64,000 nt of DNA from Synechococcus sp. PCC 7335 (GCF_000155595.1 NZ_DS989905.1:695040-759039); one strand, 5' to 3'; shown: positions 33,309 to 43,513, numbered from the stretch's first letter. The notes: generated by a model from the letters alone, not told the origin. Program-made: numbers and translations.

Positions 33309-33340
33309 TACTTTAGGGCTGCAATCACAGCCCTAAAGTA
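33309..33340. terminator. Perfect 13-bp hairpin downstream of the caspase-like gene
   Basis: Arms TACTTTAGGGCTG (33309-33321) and its complement (33328-33340), 6-nt loop. A short A/T tract on each side makes it a likely (bidirectional) Rho-independent terminator. Confidence 0.65.
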
Positions 33341-33538
33341 TAAATTCTTCTTAGAAGAACTTACATACTTTCGGACGGAACTTTGCTTATCTTGTTGAGG
33401 TGCTGCGTTTAGGTTCTGTTACAGGAGCGAAAGCAAAACGAACAGCTCAGACACTGATCGCAAACTCTATGATAGTACTTGCGTATCACAGCCCCAAAAA
33501 CGAAGGTTTTCGATGCGTTCTTATGTACTATTTTAGAG

Positions 33539-33571
33539 TTCGCCAACAGTGGCTGATACTACTCAAACCCC
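33539..33571. repeat. Degenerate copy of the IS1182-like terminal repeat
   Basis: TTCGCCAACAGTGGCTGATA then CTACTCAAACCCC matches the right end of the element at 28476-28509 at most positions. No partner end or transposase is nearby. Confidence 0.55.
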
Positions 33572-33696
33572 TAATATGTTAATCAATTACTTGAATTCTG
33601 AGAATATTACAATATCTAACATGATTACGATTGAAATAGAGAACGTAATCGAAAGTAGTAAGAAGAAACTTACTTTTAAGTTGAGGCACTTGTAGA

Positions 33697-34236
33697 ATGT
33701 CTGCTCAAGTCGAGATGGTGTTAAATATGCTGAGGCCAGCAATGGCATCTTTGACGTCTTCAGAGAGGAATGAACTATTAGCTGCACTAACCGACCTTCT
33801 TTGTACAACCAGTAGTGATTCTTCTGCTAGTAGGCAAGTCCAGTCAAATTCAGTGAGTGGCCTAACCTTTGGCGAGGGGAACAGTGCTTTCAACTTCTCA
33901 CCGATTCAGAGTCAAGAGGGAAATGTCAGCGTTTCACCAAACTTTAATCAAGCCTCAACCCAGAATGCAGAGACAAGACAGGTAATAGAAGCATTAGCTG
34001 ATTTCAAACAGACCATTCTTGAGAATAAAGAAATCAATCCACTTCTACAAGATATGGCTAGGGAAAAGGTTGAGAAACTGGAGGAAGAGTTGAAGAAAAC
34101 TGAACCAGATAAAAGCTTGGTTAAACACACGATCACAACCCTTAGAAAAGGTTTAGAGGGTGTCTTAACTCTAGCTGAGCCAACAATGAAAGTAGCGTCG
34201 CTAATCGCTAAGGTTTGGGGAATTCCAGTAGTATGA
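33697..34236 (+). CDS. Small adaptor-like protein with amyloid-signalling-like motif
   Basis: 179 residues, no known family. The N-terminal 38 residues are an amphipathic helical bundle-like segment (MVLNMLRPAMASLTSSERNE). Residues 55-71 are GLTFGEGNSAFNFSPIQ, closely matching residues 19-35 of the STAND protein encoded next (GINFGDGDNTLTFAPVQ). The middle is Asn/Gln/Ser-rich and disordered, followed by a coiled coil (about 95-145: PLLQDMAREKVEKLEEELKK) and a hydrophobic end. The stop codon overlaps the STAND start by 4 bp (ATGA), so the two are translated together. It is likely an adaptor or signalling partner. Confidence 0.7.
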   Translation: MSAQVEMVLNMLRPAMASLTSSERNELLAALTDLLCTTSSDSSASRQVQSNSVSGLTFGEGNSAFNFSPIQSQEGNVSVSPNFNQASTQNAETRQVIEALADFKQTILENKEINPLLQDMAREKVEKLEEELKKTEPDKSLVKHTITTLRKGLEGVLTLAEPTMKVASLIAKVWGIPVV

Positions 34237-36428
34237 GCCAATCAGGAGCAGAGCAGCCATCTCAAAAACAAGAAAATATCGTCCAAGGCATTAATTTTGG
34301 CGATGGGGATAACACGCTTACCTTTGCTCCAGTACAAGTTGAAACACAGATCGAGACACAAATCGTTCAAATTTCTACTAAGAAGGTAACACAACGAGAG
34401 CTTATTAACGCTTCTCCATACAAAGGATTGAAACGATTTAACTTTTCTGATCGAGAACGCTTCTTTGGTCGAGATACTTTAATTAGACGCTTGCTTAAAG
34501 CCGTGAATCAAAGTAGCCTAAGCCTCGTATTAGGGGCATCTGGAAGCGGTAAGTCCTCCGTTGTTAGAGCTGGAGTGATTCCAGAGTTCAAGAATTCACT
34601 CCCAGCCATGAAATTTTATGATTTCATTTTTACACCTGGCAAAGATCCCTTTGAATCTCTTTATCGGTGCTTTTTAAGTGAGGAGAAAGATTATCAGTTC
34701 AGTGAGTCTACAGTTAACATTGTTCGTAAGCAAAGAGCTGAAACCCTTTCGCAAACTATCAATAAGTTAAAGAAAGACGATGAGCATTGGTTATTCTTTA
34801 TCGATCAATTTGAAGAACTATTCACTAACTACAGTGATCCTGAAGTTAGCCAGAGTTTTATTGACGGAATTGTTGAGGTTGCCGAAGCACAGATTAGTTC
34901 TGTCAGAATTGTGCTTGCCATGCGGTCAGACTTTTTGGAACAGTTTAGTTCCTATCCAGCACTAGGTGAAATTTTAAACCAGAACAACATCCATCTGGTC
35001 ACAAATATGCACCCTGATGAGTTACGGCAAGCGATCGAACAACCTGCAGCTAAACATGGAGTCATATTTGAAGAGGGCTTAGTTGAGCAAATTATTAAAG
35101 ATGTTCAAGGGCAGAGTGGCTATCTTCCCTTGCTACAATACACCCTAGATTTACTTTGGGAAAGTGAGCGTTTAGAGCTTGCAGCAGATGCTCATCCAAA
35201 CATTGAAGATCGAACGCTCAATTGGTCAACTTATAATAAACTCGAAGGAGTTCGAGGGGCATTACAAAAACGAGTTAACCAAATCTATCAAAATCAAAAT
35301 CAGGAGGAGCAGATTGCCACCAAACAGATTTTTTTGAGATTAGTCAATATTATTAGTACTGAATCTGGAAGTAAAGCTGTTAGTAGACGAGCCTACCGTT
35401 CTGAATTTATCGGAGAATACATAGAAAAAATTCTAAAAGTATTCGTCGATGAAAACTTATTGGTAAGCAGCTATGAATATTTTAGCAGGGAAGACTTTCT
35501 GTCCAGTGATACTTCCAATCGACATCAGCACGCGACTGTAGAGCTTTCTCATGAAATTTTACTGAGCTCGTGGGATTCATTACGACGTTGGTTAGAAGAA
35601 GAACGAGAAGCAATTATCCTTAAAAATTGGATAGCAGATGAAACTCTTCGATGGCAGAAGGTTCGAGAGGAGTACAGCGATTCTAAAGCCAGAAGTGAAT
35701 TACTCAGGGGAACAAGATTGGGGCAAATATCAGTTCTAAGGGATAGCAGTGCTTTCAAGAAGCTTGGCGGATTAAGTGATCTAGAACATCAATATATTGA
35801 AGCTAGTATCAACTGGCATGATATCCAACAGAAACAAGCCAAAAGACGTCGATGGCTTGCCGTAATTGGACTTAGTGTATTTTCGATAGTCGCTTTAGGA
35901 CTATCATTGTTTGCGTGGCTTCAAGCACAAGAAACAGCCAAAGCCTCAGCAGAGGCTATTGAGCAGCGAGAAATTGCGGAACGTCAAAAGGAAGAGGCTA
36001 TCAAACAACAAAAAATAGCCGAAGAGAGACAATTAGAGGCTCAGGAACAGAAGAAAGTAGCCGAAGAGAGACAATTAGAGGCTCAGGAACAGAAGAAAGT
36101 AGCCGAAGAGCAACGAAGAATAGCTGAGGAACAAGAACAAATCGCTTTGAAAGAAAAAGAAAATGCTGAGATTGAAGCTTTAATAGCAAGAGTTCAGTCA
36201 AGATTTCTTGTTCGCATCTCAGATTTCAATGAGGCAATCATAGAAGAGAACAACATTAGAGCTCCTTCAAGCGTGCTCAGTGACTACTACTATTCATGGT
36301 ATTTAGACCAGGAATATGATGATCCTGATATGAATAAGCTGACCAAAATGATTAAAACATCCTGCCCTGATGCAAAAAATGTAATGGATTGCGAAGAGTG
36401 GCTTGATAGGTTTTTCCCTGATCGATAA
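34233..36428 (+). CDS. STAND NTPase (nSTAND1 type) with membrane anchor and coiled coil
   Basis: 731 residues from the ATG at 34233. Residues 19-35 hold the shared motif; SPYKGLKRFNFSDRERFFGR (61-80) is the standard lead into nSTAND1 domains; Walker A is GASGSGKSS (101-109) and Walker B HWLFFIDQFEE (about 185-195). The arm region extends to about 530. A single membrane helix (LAVIGLSVFSIVALGLSLFAW, about 541-562) follows, then a long charged coiled coil with two identical 14-residue units, and a 75-residue unknown C-terminus. WD40 or TPR sensor repeats, usual in this family, are absent. STAND proteins are signal-activated switches in cell death and phage defence; here ligand and output are unknown. 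Confidence 0.88.
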   Translation: MSQSGAEQPSQKQENIVQGINFGDGDNTLTFAPVQVETQIETQIVQISTKKVTQRELINASPYKGLKRFNFSDRERFFGRDTLIRRLLKAVNQSSLSLVLGASGSGKSSVVRAGVIPEFKNSLPAMKFYDFIFTPGKDPFESLYRCFLSEEKDYQFSESTVNIVRKQRAETLSQTINKLKKDDEHWLFFIDQFEELFTNYSDPEVSQSFIDGIVEVAEAQISSVRIVLAMRSDFLEQFSSYPALGEILNQNNIHLVTNMHPDELRQAIEQPAAKHGVIFEEGLVEQIIKDVQGQSGYLPLLQYTLDLLWESERLELAADAHPNIEDRTLNWSTYNKLEGVRGALQKRVNQIYQNQNQEEQIATKQIFLRLVNIISTESGSKAVSRRAYRSEFIGEYIEKILKVFVDENLLVSSYEYFSREDFLSSDTSNRHQHATVELSHEILLSSWDSLRRWLEEEREAIILKNWIADETLRWQKVREEYSDSKARSELLRGTRLGQISVLRDSSAFKKLGGLSDLEHQYIEASINWHDIQQKQAKRRRWLAVIGLSVFSIVALGLSLFAWLQAQETAKASAEAIEQREIAERQKEEAIKQQKIAEERQLEAQEQKKVAEERQLEAQEQKKVAEEQRRIAEEQEQIALKEKENAEIEALIARVQSRFLVRISDFNEAIIEENNIRAPSSVLSDYYYSWYLDQEYDDPDMNKLTKMIKTSCPDAKNVMDCEEWLDRFFPDR
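36018..36101 (+). repeat. Perfect tandem 42-bp repeat in the STAND coiled coil
   Basis: 36018-36059 and 36060-36101 are identical, 14 codons each (AEERQLEAQEQKKV), with partial copies on both sides. In-frame unit number can change by slippage without breaking the protein. Confidence 0.9.
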
Positions 36429-36497
36429 CTTATTGTTTTTTGCACAATCCCTCAAAAAAGAATAGTCCACATTGAGATGCTAAAGACTCACTATGCA

Positions 36498-37061
36498 TTA
36501 GGAAGCCGTCTCCGGAGTGACGAGGCGATAGTAGCTAGCGCGACTAATGCCAACCTTCATGCAAATGTCTGTAATGCTCAGCTCACCTGCTTCGGCAAGG
36601 CGCTTTGCCTCCAGCATCTGCCCTTCTGTGATGCTTTTCTTTCTGCCGCCTTTACGTCCTCGCGCTCTAGCTGCCGCCAGTCCTGCTAGGGTGCGCTCAC
36701 GAATGATGTCGCGCTCTAGCTCTGAGATCGATGCCGTCATCCGAAAGAAGAATTTCCCCATCGCTGAAGCAGTATCAATCTGTTCTTTCAGACTTTTCAG
36801 CTCAACTCCTCTTTTATCTAAGTCTTCGGCCAGTTCAATTAAATGCTTTGTCGAACGACTAGCGCGATCCAGCTTCCAAATAACTAGCACGTCTCCTTCC
36901 CTCAAATGATCGAGGCAATTATTCCACTCCGGGCGATGAGCCTTCGCTCCGCTTTCGCCCTGGTCGCAGAAGACGCGATCGCATCCCTCTTCATTTAGAG
37001 CATCAAGCTGCAAATCCAAATCCTGCTCAAAAGTAGAGACCCGAGCGTAGCCAACCTTCAT
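36498..37061 (-). CDS. Serine resolvase/invertase (Tn3-type site-specific recombinase)
   Basis: 187 residues from the ATG at 37061 (MKVGYARVSTFEQDL, the catalytic Ser being S9 in YARVST). Other catalytic arginines are in VIWKLDRASRS. The C-terminal helix-turn-helix (LSITDICMKVGISRASYYRL) binds DNA. It would resolve cointegrates or invert DNA. A GTG at 37073 is a possible longer start. A Tn3 transposase relic lies at 52.6 kb but is not adjacent. It is downstream of and opposite to the STAND gene. Confidence 0.9.
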   Translation of the reverse strand: MKVGYARVSTFEQDLDLQLDALNEEGCDRVFCDQGESGAKAHRPEWNNCLDHLREGDVLVIWKLDRASRSTKHLIELAEDLDKRGVELKSLKEQIDTASAMGKFFFRMTASISELERDIIRERTLAGLAAARARGRKGGRKKSITEGQMLEAKRLAEAGELSITDICMKVGISRASYYRLVTPETAS

Positions 37062-37281
37062 ATTTCGTCTCACAACCCACTAATACCATTCAATTATGAT
37101 ACACAGATTAAGAAACAAGTTGTAAGACAAAGCAAACGACCAAAGCTCGTTGACTGCTTTGTGTTGCACAATTTGTCTTACAAACGGTGGCGATGACACA
37201 TGCTACGTACAGAGTTCATAAGTCTAATGACACTATCGTCACGCCTATCGAGTTAGTTAGGAAAGGCGATAGACTAAATGA

Positions 37282-37614
37282 ATGACTATGCTGATGGTAG
37301 AGATACGTCGTAAGTTTGCTGAGGAGCAGTTCGAGTTTTCTAAACACGCTGTCGATCAATCTATCCTGCGTCAGATTCGTGTTCAAGAGATTAGAGAGGT
37401 CATTGCAAACGGCCAAGTTATAGAGGACTACCCAGAAGATAAGTACGGCCCGAGTTGCTTAATCTCAGGTTCGACGCAGGCACAACGTCCTATCCATATC
37501 CAATGCAGTTATCCCACTCGTTTACTCGTCAAAGTCATCACAGTATACGAACCTGACCCTCAGCGGTGGAATCACAACTTTACTCAAAGGAGACGCAAAG
37601 ACGATGACAAATAA
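37282..37614 (+). CDS. DUF4258 protein, likely toxin of a toxin-antitoxin pair
   Basis: 110 residues. FEFSKHAVDQSILRQIRVQEIREVI and VIEDYPEDKYGPSCLI followed by RPIHIQCSYPTRLLVKVITVYEPDPQRW are the DUF4258 pattern, a RelE/BrnT-like fold with the H of KHA and the terminal YEPDP. It is presumed to be an RNase toxin. It overlaps the next gene by 11 bp, which is a YgiT-like partner. Start among three close Met codons is uncertain. Confidence 0.8.
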   Translation: MTMLMVEIRRKFAEEQFEFSKHAVDQSILRQIRVQEIREVIANGQVIEDYPEDKYGPSCLISGSTQAQRPIHIQCSYPTRLLVKVITVYEPDPQRWNHNFTQRRRKDDDK

Positions 37615-37837
37615 CTGGTCAGAAGCATTGGTTGAGAAGCAGGTGACGTATACCTTGAACTTGAATGGGAAGGTCTTTCTAATCGACAACGTACCAGCCC
37701 GCGTCAACGAAGAGACAGGCGAGCAGTTCTTCTCACCATCAACTGTAGAACGGTTACAGCAAACAGTCTTAGATGGACAGGAGCCAGACCACTTCGTCCA
37801 GGTTCCTGTCTATAACTATGTCAATAGTGCAGCGTGA
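37604..37837 (+). CDS. YgiT/MqsA-N-like antitoxin without the zinc cysteines
   Basis: 77 residues. The segment YTLNLNGKVFLIDNVPARVNEETGEQFFSPSTVERLQQ follows the YgiT zinc-finger domain (ENVPAxVCxxCGExxxSPEV) but where CxxC should be it has VNEETG, and no cysteine occurs anywhere. So the fold may be kept without zinc. It is expected to bind and silence the DUF4258 protein encoded upstream. It ends the two-gene operon. Confidence 0.75.
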   Translation: MTNNWSEALVEKQVTYTLNLNGKVFLIDNVPARVNEETGEQFFSPSTVERLQQTVLDGQEPDHFVQVPVYNYVNSAA

Positions 37838-38496
37838 AGTTCGAGCATTGGTACGTCCGAACTTCTCTCTTCTCTAAAGTGACATAGACACTACAAGCTG
37901 TTGTTCTTACGACAACTTGTAGTGTCAGAGCTAATCACACAATGCTCACGGTGAGATAGATTTAAGCCCCACTCAGTCTTGCTTTAAGATTTACAAGCTC
38001 GCAATGAGATGAGACTGAGCAGCCCTCTTCAGTCCATCTAGTCCAGAGTCTCAGGTTAAGACACGGCTAAAGTCCTTGCTGCGACTGGACGGTTAGTTGC
38101 ATCGATAGGCAACTAGTCGAATTATGTACGCAGCGCGTTCTCTGTGTCTTACAAAGGCTCTAGCTGTTTCATGCTGCTAGTTAGCCAACCGATTCAGCCT
38201 GTCTCATGCGTCTCATTCGCTCGCTAGACTCTGGTTCGATTAGACAGCTCTACGCTTCCTTCCAACTAGGCACTCGCATACTTGCATCAAGTGAGAACAG
38301 AAATCTGTTGCTTTGAAAGAAGAACAAGAAAGAACAACCTCTGGTAAACAGTATTTGTTAATTCCACTCTTGTACTTGGCGGTTGCCTCTTTGTCACATT
38401 CGACTTATCTACATCGCACCGCTTTCAGTACCCCCAGTAGTATCTAGCTACCAGTAGTGTCTAGCTATTGAGATCGATAGTTAAGTCGACGATGTC
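37838..38496. other. 659-bp gap, no gene seen
   Basis: No open frame with recognisable content. Near 38430-38470 a short tandem (AGTAGTATCTAGCTACC / AGTAGTGTCTAGCTATT, 17 bp each) is visible. Many short stop-rich frames suggest decayed sequence. Confidence 0.5.
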
Positions 38497-40057
<1,561 letters not shown>

Positions 40058-40618
40058 ATGATTGACGCTATCTTTGAGCAGTTTGTAGAAGCGAGTCCGG
40101 TCAGCGTGATGGTTCAAGCAGTGATGGTTCGGATATTCTCGAATAAGAATCTCGTCATTAAGATTAAAGGCGAGCAGTTCTACTTGTGGGGAGCCGTTGA
40201 TCAGCATGGTATGGTGCTCGACATTCTGATGCAGCGCCGACGCAACACAGCGGCTGCTTACAGATTCTTCCGCAAGCTACTCAAATCAACCGGCTTTGCC
40301 CCCAGAGTCATCATCACCGATAAGCTCAAAAGCTGTGGCGCTGCGAAGAAGGACATCTTGAAGGGTGTAGAGCATAGGCAGCATAAGGGCTTGAACAATC
40401 GAGCAGAGAACTCACACAGACCAACTCGCATCAGAGAGCGGCGGATGGGTCGATTCAAATCGGCGAGTCACGCACAGCGTTTTCTGTCAGCCTTTGAACC
40501 GATACGCGGTCATTTTCATCCCCATCAACACAAACAAACCGCTTCAGACTATCGAGAAACGATGCGCCAGCGGATGGAAAGTTGGCGATCTCTGACAGGG
40601 ACCTATGTGATCGCATAG
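40058..40618 (+). pseudogene. IS6-family transposase remnant
   Basis: 186 codons. The middle and C-terminal parts match IS6: KGEQFYLWGAVDQHGMVLDILMQ, RNTAAAYRFFRKLLK, VIITDKLKSCGAAKKD (Asp), and LNNRAENSHRPTRIRERRMGRFKS (Glu). The N-terminal helix-turn-helix and the first catalytic Asp (WHxDE segment) are replaced by unrelated residues, so the enzyme cannot work. No clear terminal repeats could be assigned. Confidence 0.85.
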
Positions 40619-40625
40619 GTCGATT

Positions 40626-40688
40626 AGATGACACTTGCCGAATAAAACTGTCCTAAAATTGGCTCATCGAGATCAACTTGACAATGCC
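40626..40688. repeat. 63-bp IS-end repeat, copy 1 (other copy at 61924)
   Basis: AGATGACACTTGCCGAATAA through CTTGACAATGCC matches 61924-61987 at most positions, with one short gap. Here it forms the 3' end of the IS1-like remnant. Confidence 0.75.
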
Positions 40689-40898
40689 CTTTGATGGATT
40701 GTTCATCGACAGTCGCTCTAGCAAGAGGTCATCAATCAGGGCTTTAGTGGCATCGCTAATGCGCTTTTGCTGAGGGTCTTTAACAAATTGGCGACCACAG
40801 TTTTTACATCGATGATTCTGTTTCCCATTATGAATTTTACCGTTCTTGACGACCTGCTTTGAGTGACAAGCAGGACGGGTCGGCTGATGGTCTAACAT
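40653..40898 (-). pseudogene. IS1-like InsA remnant with zinc ribbon
   Basis: 81 codons. CHSKQVVKNGKIHNGKQNHR then CKNCGRQFVKD gives the InsA-type zinc ribbon, followed by a helix-turn-helix beginning (KRISDATKALIDDLLLERLSM). The frame then runs into the terminal repeat at 40626-40688 and stops, so the rest of InsA and all of InsB are deleted: a deletion derivative of an IS1-family element. Confidence 0.75.
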
Positions 40899-41270
40899 GA
40901 ATCAGAGTCGATAGCACCACGTTCAATTCTATCCTTACTGCTTGAGGACTAACTTCTCTTTGTTATTGTTCATCTATTCTTAAATGCTTGCCAGATTTAG
41001 TATACAGCCAGATCTTACATCGTTAAAAGTGGATAAGGTAATGCGACTCCGATTAGATTATCGACTACCAACAAACATTTGACGCAGTCAGAGAAGATGT
41101 CTCAAACTAGGCTTCTAAAATTAGCTAGTAAAGCTAGATAAAGCTGATACCTTTCTACCGACTATGCTCATCCCGGCGAAGCTCTACTAGATTTCTCAAA
41201 CCAGGGCGACCTGATAATTTTTTTGCGCAGGATAAAGGAATAGTAAATTAGATACTAAAACGTGTATGTT
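40899..41270. other. 372-bp gap, no gene seen
   Basis: A/T-rich, stop-rich sequence; nothing identifiable. Confidence 0.5.
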
Positions 41271-41852
41271 TCAGTCGGGAGCTAGTAATGTCTGCGTGGT
41301 CTTTGCCGCCAGACAGGCATTCTTTTTTAGCCGCTTAGACGAGACGACTAGTGCGCTAGCGGCTAATCCATCGCTAAGGATAACAGCAAAATCGGCTATC
41401 TCTCTGGCGCGATCACCAGAGTAGCCGTATTGACCAAGCACTGCTACTAGCGCATTGATACTGGCATCGCGCTGAGTACAGGCAACTTTAATGAGTTCGG
41501 GATGCGAGGTTGCACATTCAGAGAGCGTTTTTACCCTCAAGCATCCATTAGGAAACGCGGGATCAGCCAGGATCGAAGCAGTTTGATCAAAGTATTGTTC
41601 CAGAGCTTCTTCAGCGGTCCCTGCAGCGTTTAACGCCTGCATCACTCGGGCCTGGAATGCCTTCTCGTAATAACCTAGCGCTGCTGTGTAGAGGTTGCTT
41701 TTGTCGCCAAAGGCATTGTAAAGACTGGGCTTAGTGATGCCAGCTTCCTGGCAAATGTCGTCTAGTTTGGCAGCCGTGTAGCCACTCGACCAAAAGTGCC
41801 GAAGAGCAACGTTCAGTACTGCTTCAGAATCAAATTTTCTTGGTCGTCCCAT
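41271..41852 (-). CDS. TetR-family transcriptional regulator
   Basis: 193 residues. The N-terminal helix-turn-helix reads GRPRKFDSEAVLNVALRHFW and ITKPSLYNAFGDKSNLY, typical of TetR. The C-terminal ligand domain (residues about 60-190) contains three cysteines (NGCLRVK, SECATS, VACTQR), which could react with an oxidant or electrophile. It is divergent from the membrane protein gene at 42006, with two related palindromes between them, so it likely represses both itself and that operon. Confidence 0.9.
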   Translation of the reverse strand: MGRPRKFDSEAVLNVALRHFWSSGYTAAKLDDICQEAGITKPSLYNAFGDKSNLYTAALGYYEKAFQARVMQALNAAGTAEEALEQYFDQTASILADPAFPNGCLRVKTLSECATSHPELIKVACTQRDASINALVAVLGQYGYSGDRAREIADFAVILSDGLAASALVVSSKRLKKNACLAAKTTQTLLAPD

Positions 41853-41899
41853 GTCTCTGTCTATCGCTGGCCTCCATCATATCTATTATCAACAGTATT

Positions 41900-41957
41900 A
41901 TACCGGCGAGTAGAAAAACTTGCGCTTTTCTAAAAGCTTTTCTATACTCGCAAGTAT
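41900..41957. promoter_or_regulatory. Two TetR-type operator candidates
   Basis: ATACCGGCGAGTAG (41900-41913) and ATACTCGCAAGTAT (41944-41957); the second is a palindrome with one mismatched pair, and the first matches its reverse complement (ATACTTGCGAGTAT) at most positions. They lie in the divergent promoter region of tetR and the gene at 42006. Confidence 0.7.
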
Positions 41958-42005
41958 AAAATCCGTAAAGTGAAACTAGGAAATCAAGAAAAAAGGTAGT
42001 TGAAG

Positions 42006-42437
42006 ATGATGTCTTCTCATGAGCAGACTGTTCGGAAGCAGGGGTGGGTAGGTCGATTTGCCTGGTATAAGGTGGGGGCGATCACGTATATTCTTTGGGG
42101 GCTGTGGCACTTACGGGTGGTTGCTTGTCTGTGGCAGTTTGGCGCAACACTAGCTGAACCGGCTGGGGTGGGCGTTCGCCTTCAGCAAGGTGCGTTTCAT
42201 ATTCTCTTTTTTGCGGTTTGTGCGATCGCGGTTGGTTTCTTGAATTGGCGGAACAGTCGCATCGGTTACTGGATAAATCTCTTTGCGATTACCTGGACAG
42301 AGATTGGTCTGTTCTTGTTATTCATCTTGCCGGGTACTTTTCCCTGGCTGCCGACTGGATGGGTTGGCCCTGCGCTGTGGGTCGTTGCAGTTGTGTTTAC
42401 GACGCTTGGGCTGCTCAGGAATTCCCAGACGCCATAG
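42006..42437 (+). CDS. Small four-helix membrane protein
   Basis: 143 residues. The start at 42006 has AAGGT about 9 bp upstream. Hydrophobic helices at about 20-45, 63-83, 90-115 and 118-138 (ILWGLWHLRVVACLWQF; ILFFAVCAIAVGFLNW; WTEIGLFLLFILPGTFPW; GPALWVVAVVFTTLGLL). No family recognised with certainty. It is followed 44 bp later by the secreted cupin gene and is divergent from tetR, so it is probably part of a TetR-controlled response. Confidence 0.75.
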   Translation: MMSSHEQTVRKQGWVGRFAWYKVGAITYILWGLWHLRVVACLWQFGATLAEPAGVGVRLQQGAFHILFFAVCAIAVGFLNWRNSRIGYWINLFAITWTEIGLFLLFILPGTFPWLPTGWVGPALWVVAVVFTTLGLLRNSQTP

Positions 42438-42481
42438 GTTCTGTTGGGGTGCCGAAGGAAATTATTGAAGGAGAGTTTGAG

Positions 42482-42958
42482 ATGTTTAAAATAATCTCGC
42501 TTGTTGTCGCTTTTTTGCTATCGATGATGTTTTGTGTACAGGCGTTTGCGTCAGAGCCGGCTGATCGGCTGATGGGGCCAGCCGCTGTTCAGTGGCGCGA
42601 AAATTCAGAAATTGCGGGTGTCAAGAGTGCTGTGGCCGTCGGTGACCCATCTACGGCGGAACTCTATGCCCTGCTCGGCAAAATGGATGAGGGCACTGTT
42701 TTTCCGCTGCATCACCATCCTGACGACAGAATCACCACTGTGATTTCGGGCATTATGTACTACGGCGTCGCGGAAGAGGATACCAGCGAGCAGATGAACC
42801 TAGAGGCAGCAGTTGCTTATCCTGCTGGCTCAGTTGTGTATACACCAGCTGGGACGCTTCATTACATGTGGGCCAAAGAAGGAGAGCTTGTCGCTCAAGA
42901 AACGGGGTTTGGACCGACGGGTATCGACTTTATCGACGCTAGTGAAAATGAAAATTAG
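42482..42958 (+). CDS. Exported cupin-domain protein
   Basis: 158 residues from the ATG at 42482, with GGAG 8-11 bp upstream. Residues 1-24 are a signal peptide (FKIISLVVAFLLSMMFCVQAFA). The cupin metal site is FPLHHHPDDRITTVISG (motif 1: three His with a following Asp/Arg) and PAGTLHYMW (motif 2 His). The closest relatives are ChrR-like or DUF4437-type periplasmic cupins; the substrate is unknown. It follows the membrane protein at 42006. Confidence 0.85.
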   Translation: MFKIISLVVAFLLSMMFCVQAFASEPADRLMGPAAVQWRENSEIAGVKSAVAVGDPSTAELYALLGKMDEGTVFPLHHHPDDRITTVISGIMYYGVAEEDTSEQMNLEAAVAYPAGSVVYTPAGTLHYMWAKEGELVAQETGFGPTGIDFIDASENEN

Positions 42959-42989
42959 GACCTTTTAATGTAAAAATCTCCGACGAAGG

Positions 42990-43388
42990 CTATAGCTTCT
43001 GGTTTTGGACTTTGTATTGAACCAGACTGCGAACTTCTGACAATGACATGCCGAGTTCTTGCGCGATTGCCTGTTCAAGCTCCTCGGGTCTAGTAAGCGC
43101 AAACTGAAACCGACGAGATTCTACCCCTGGATCATTAAAAACAACTTCGGCTTTTGAGGTATTAGATTCGTTGCTAATGTTTACCTGAATGACTGCAACT
43201 GCCTGTTGAAAGCCGCCTTTGGGTTCAGTATCTGTGATGAAATATCGAGGCGTTTGATAGGTGCGCTCTAGTATCCGCAGTATTATCAGCTGACCAAAAG
43301 CCCAAAAGGCAAACCCTAGCACCAACAGAGATAGCCAGGGCCGCAGCTTTCTAAAATTCGATAGCCAAAGACGACGCAATCTTTGCAA
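42990..43388 (-). CDS. Unknown membrane-anchored protein
   Basis: 132 residues. A basic N-terminus then one membrane helix (PWLSLLVLGFAFWAFGQLIIL, residues about 18-38), and a C-terminal domain of about 90 residues facing outward. The last part (EELEQAIAQELGMSLSEVRSLVQYKV) looks helical. No family recognised. It is convergent with the cupin gene and divergent from the response-regulator gene. Confidence 0.65.
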   Translation of the reverse strand: MQRLRRLWLSNFRKLRPWLSLLVLGFAFWAFGQLIILRILERTYQTPRYFITDTEPKGGFQQAVAVIQVNISNESNTSKAEVVFNDPGVESRRFQFALTRPEELEQAIAQELGMSLSEVRSLVQYKVQNQKL

Positions 43389-43513
43389 GTGGATACTGTC
43401 TAACGCTCAATGCATTTAGGGTAGCCGACAATTAGCACTATCACCTTTCTGTTATATTTATTGCCCAAAATAAAGGGTGGTGACTTCTACTGACCCGCAT
43501 TTGAATATCACCA

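Larger units (their letters stand above)
33203..33696. other. Intergenic region with hairpin and IS-end relic
   Basis: Holds the hairpin at 33309-33340 and the degenerate IS1182-type end at 33539-33571. No gene seen. Confidence 0.6.
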
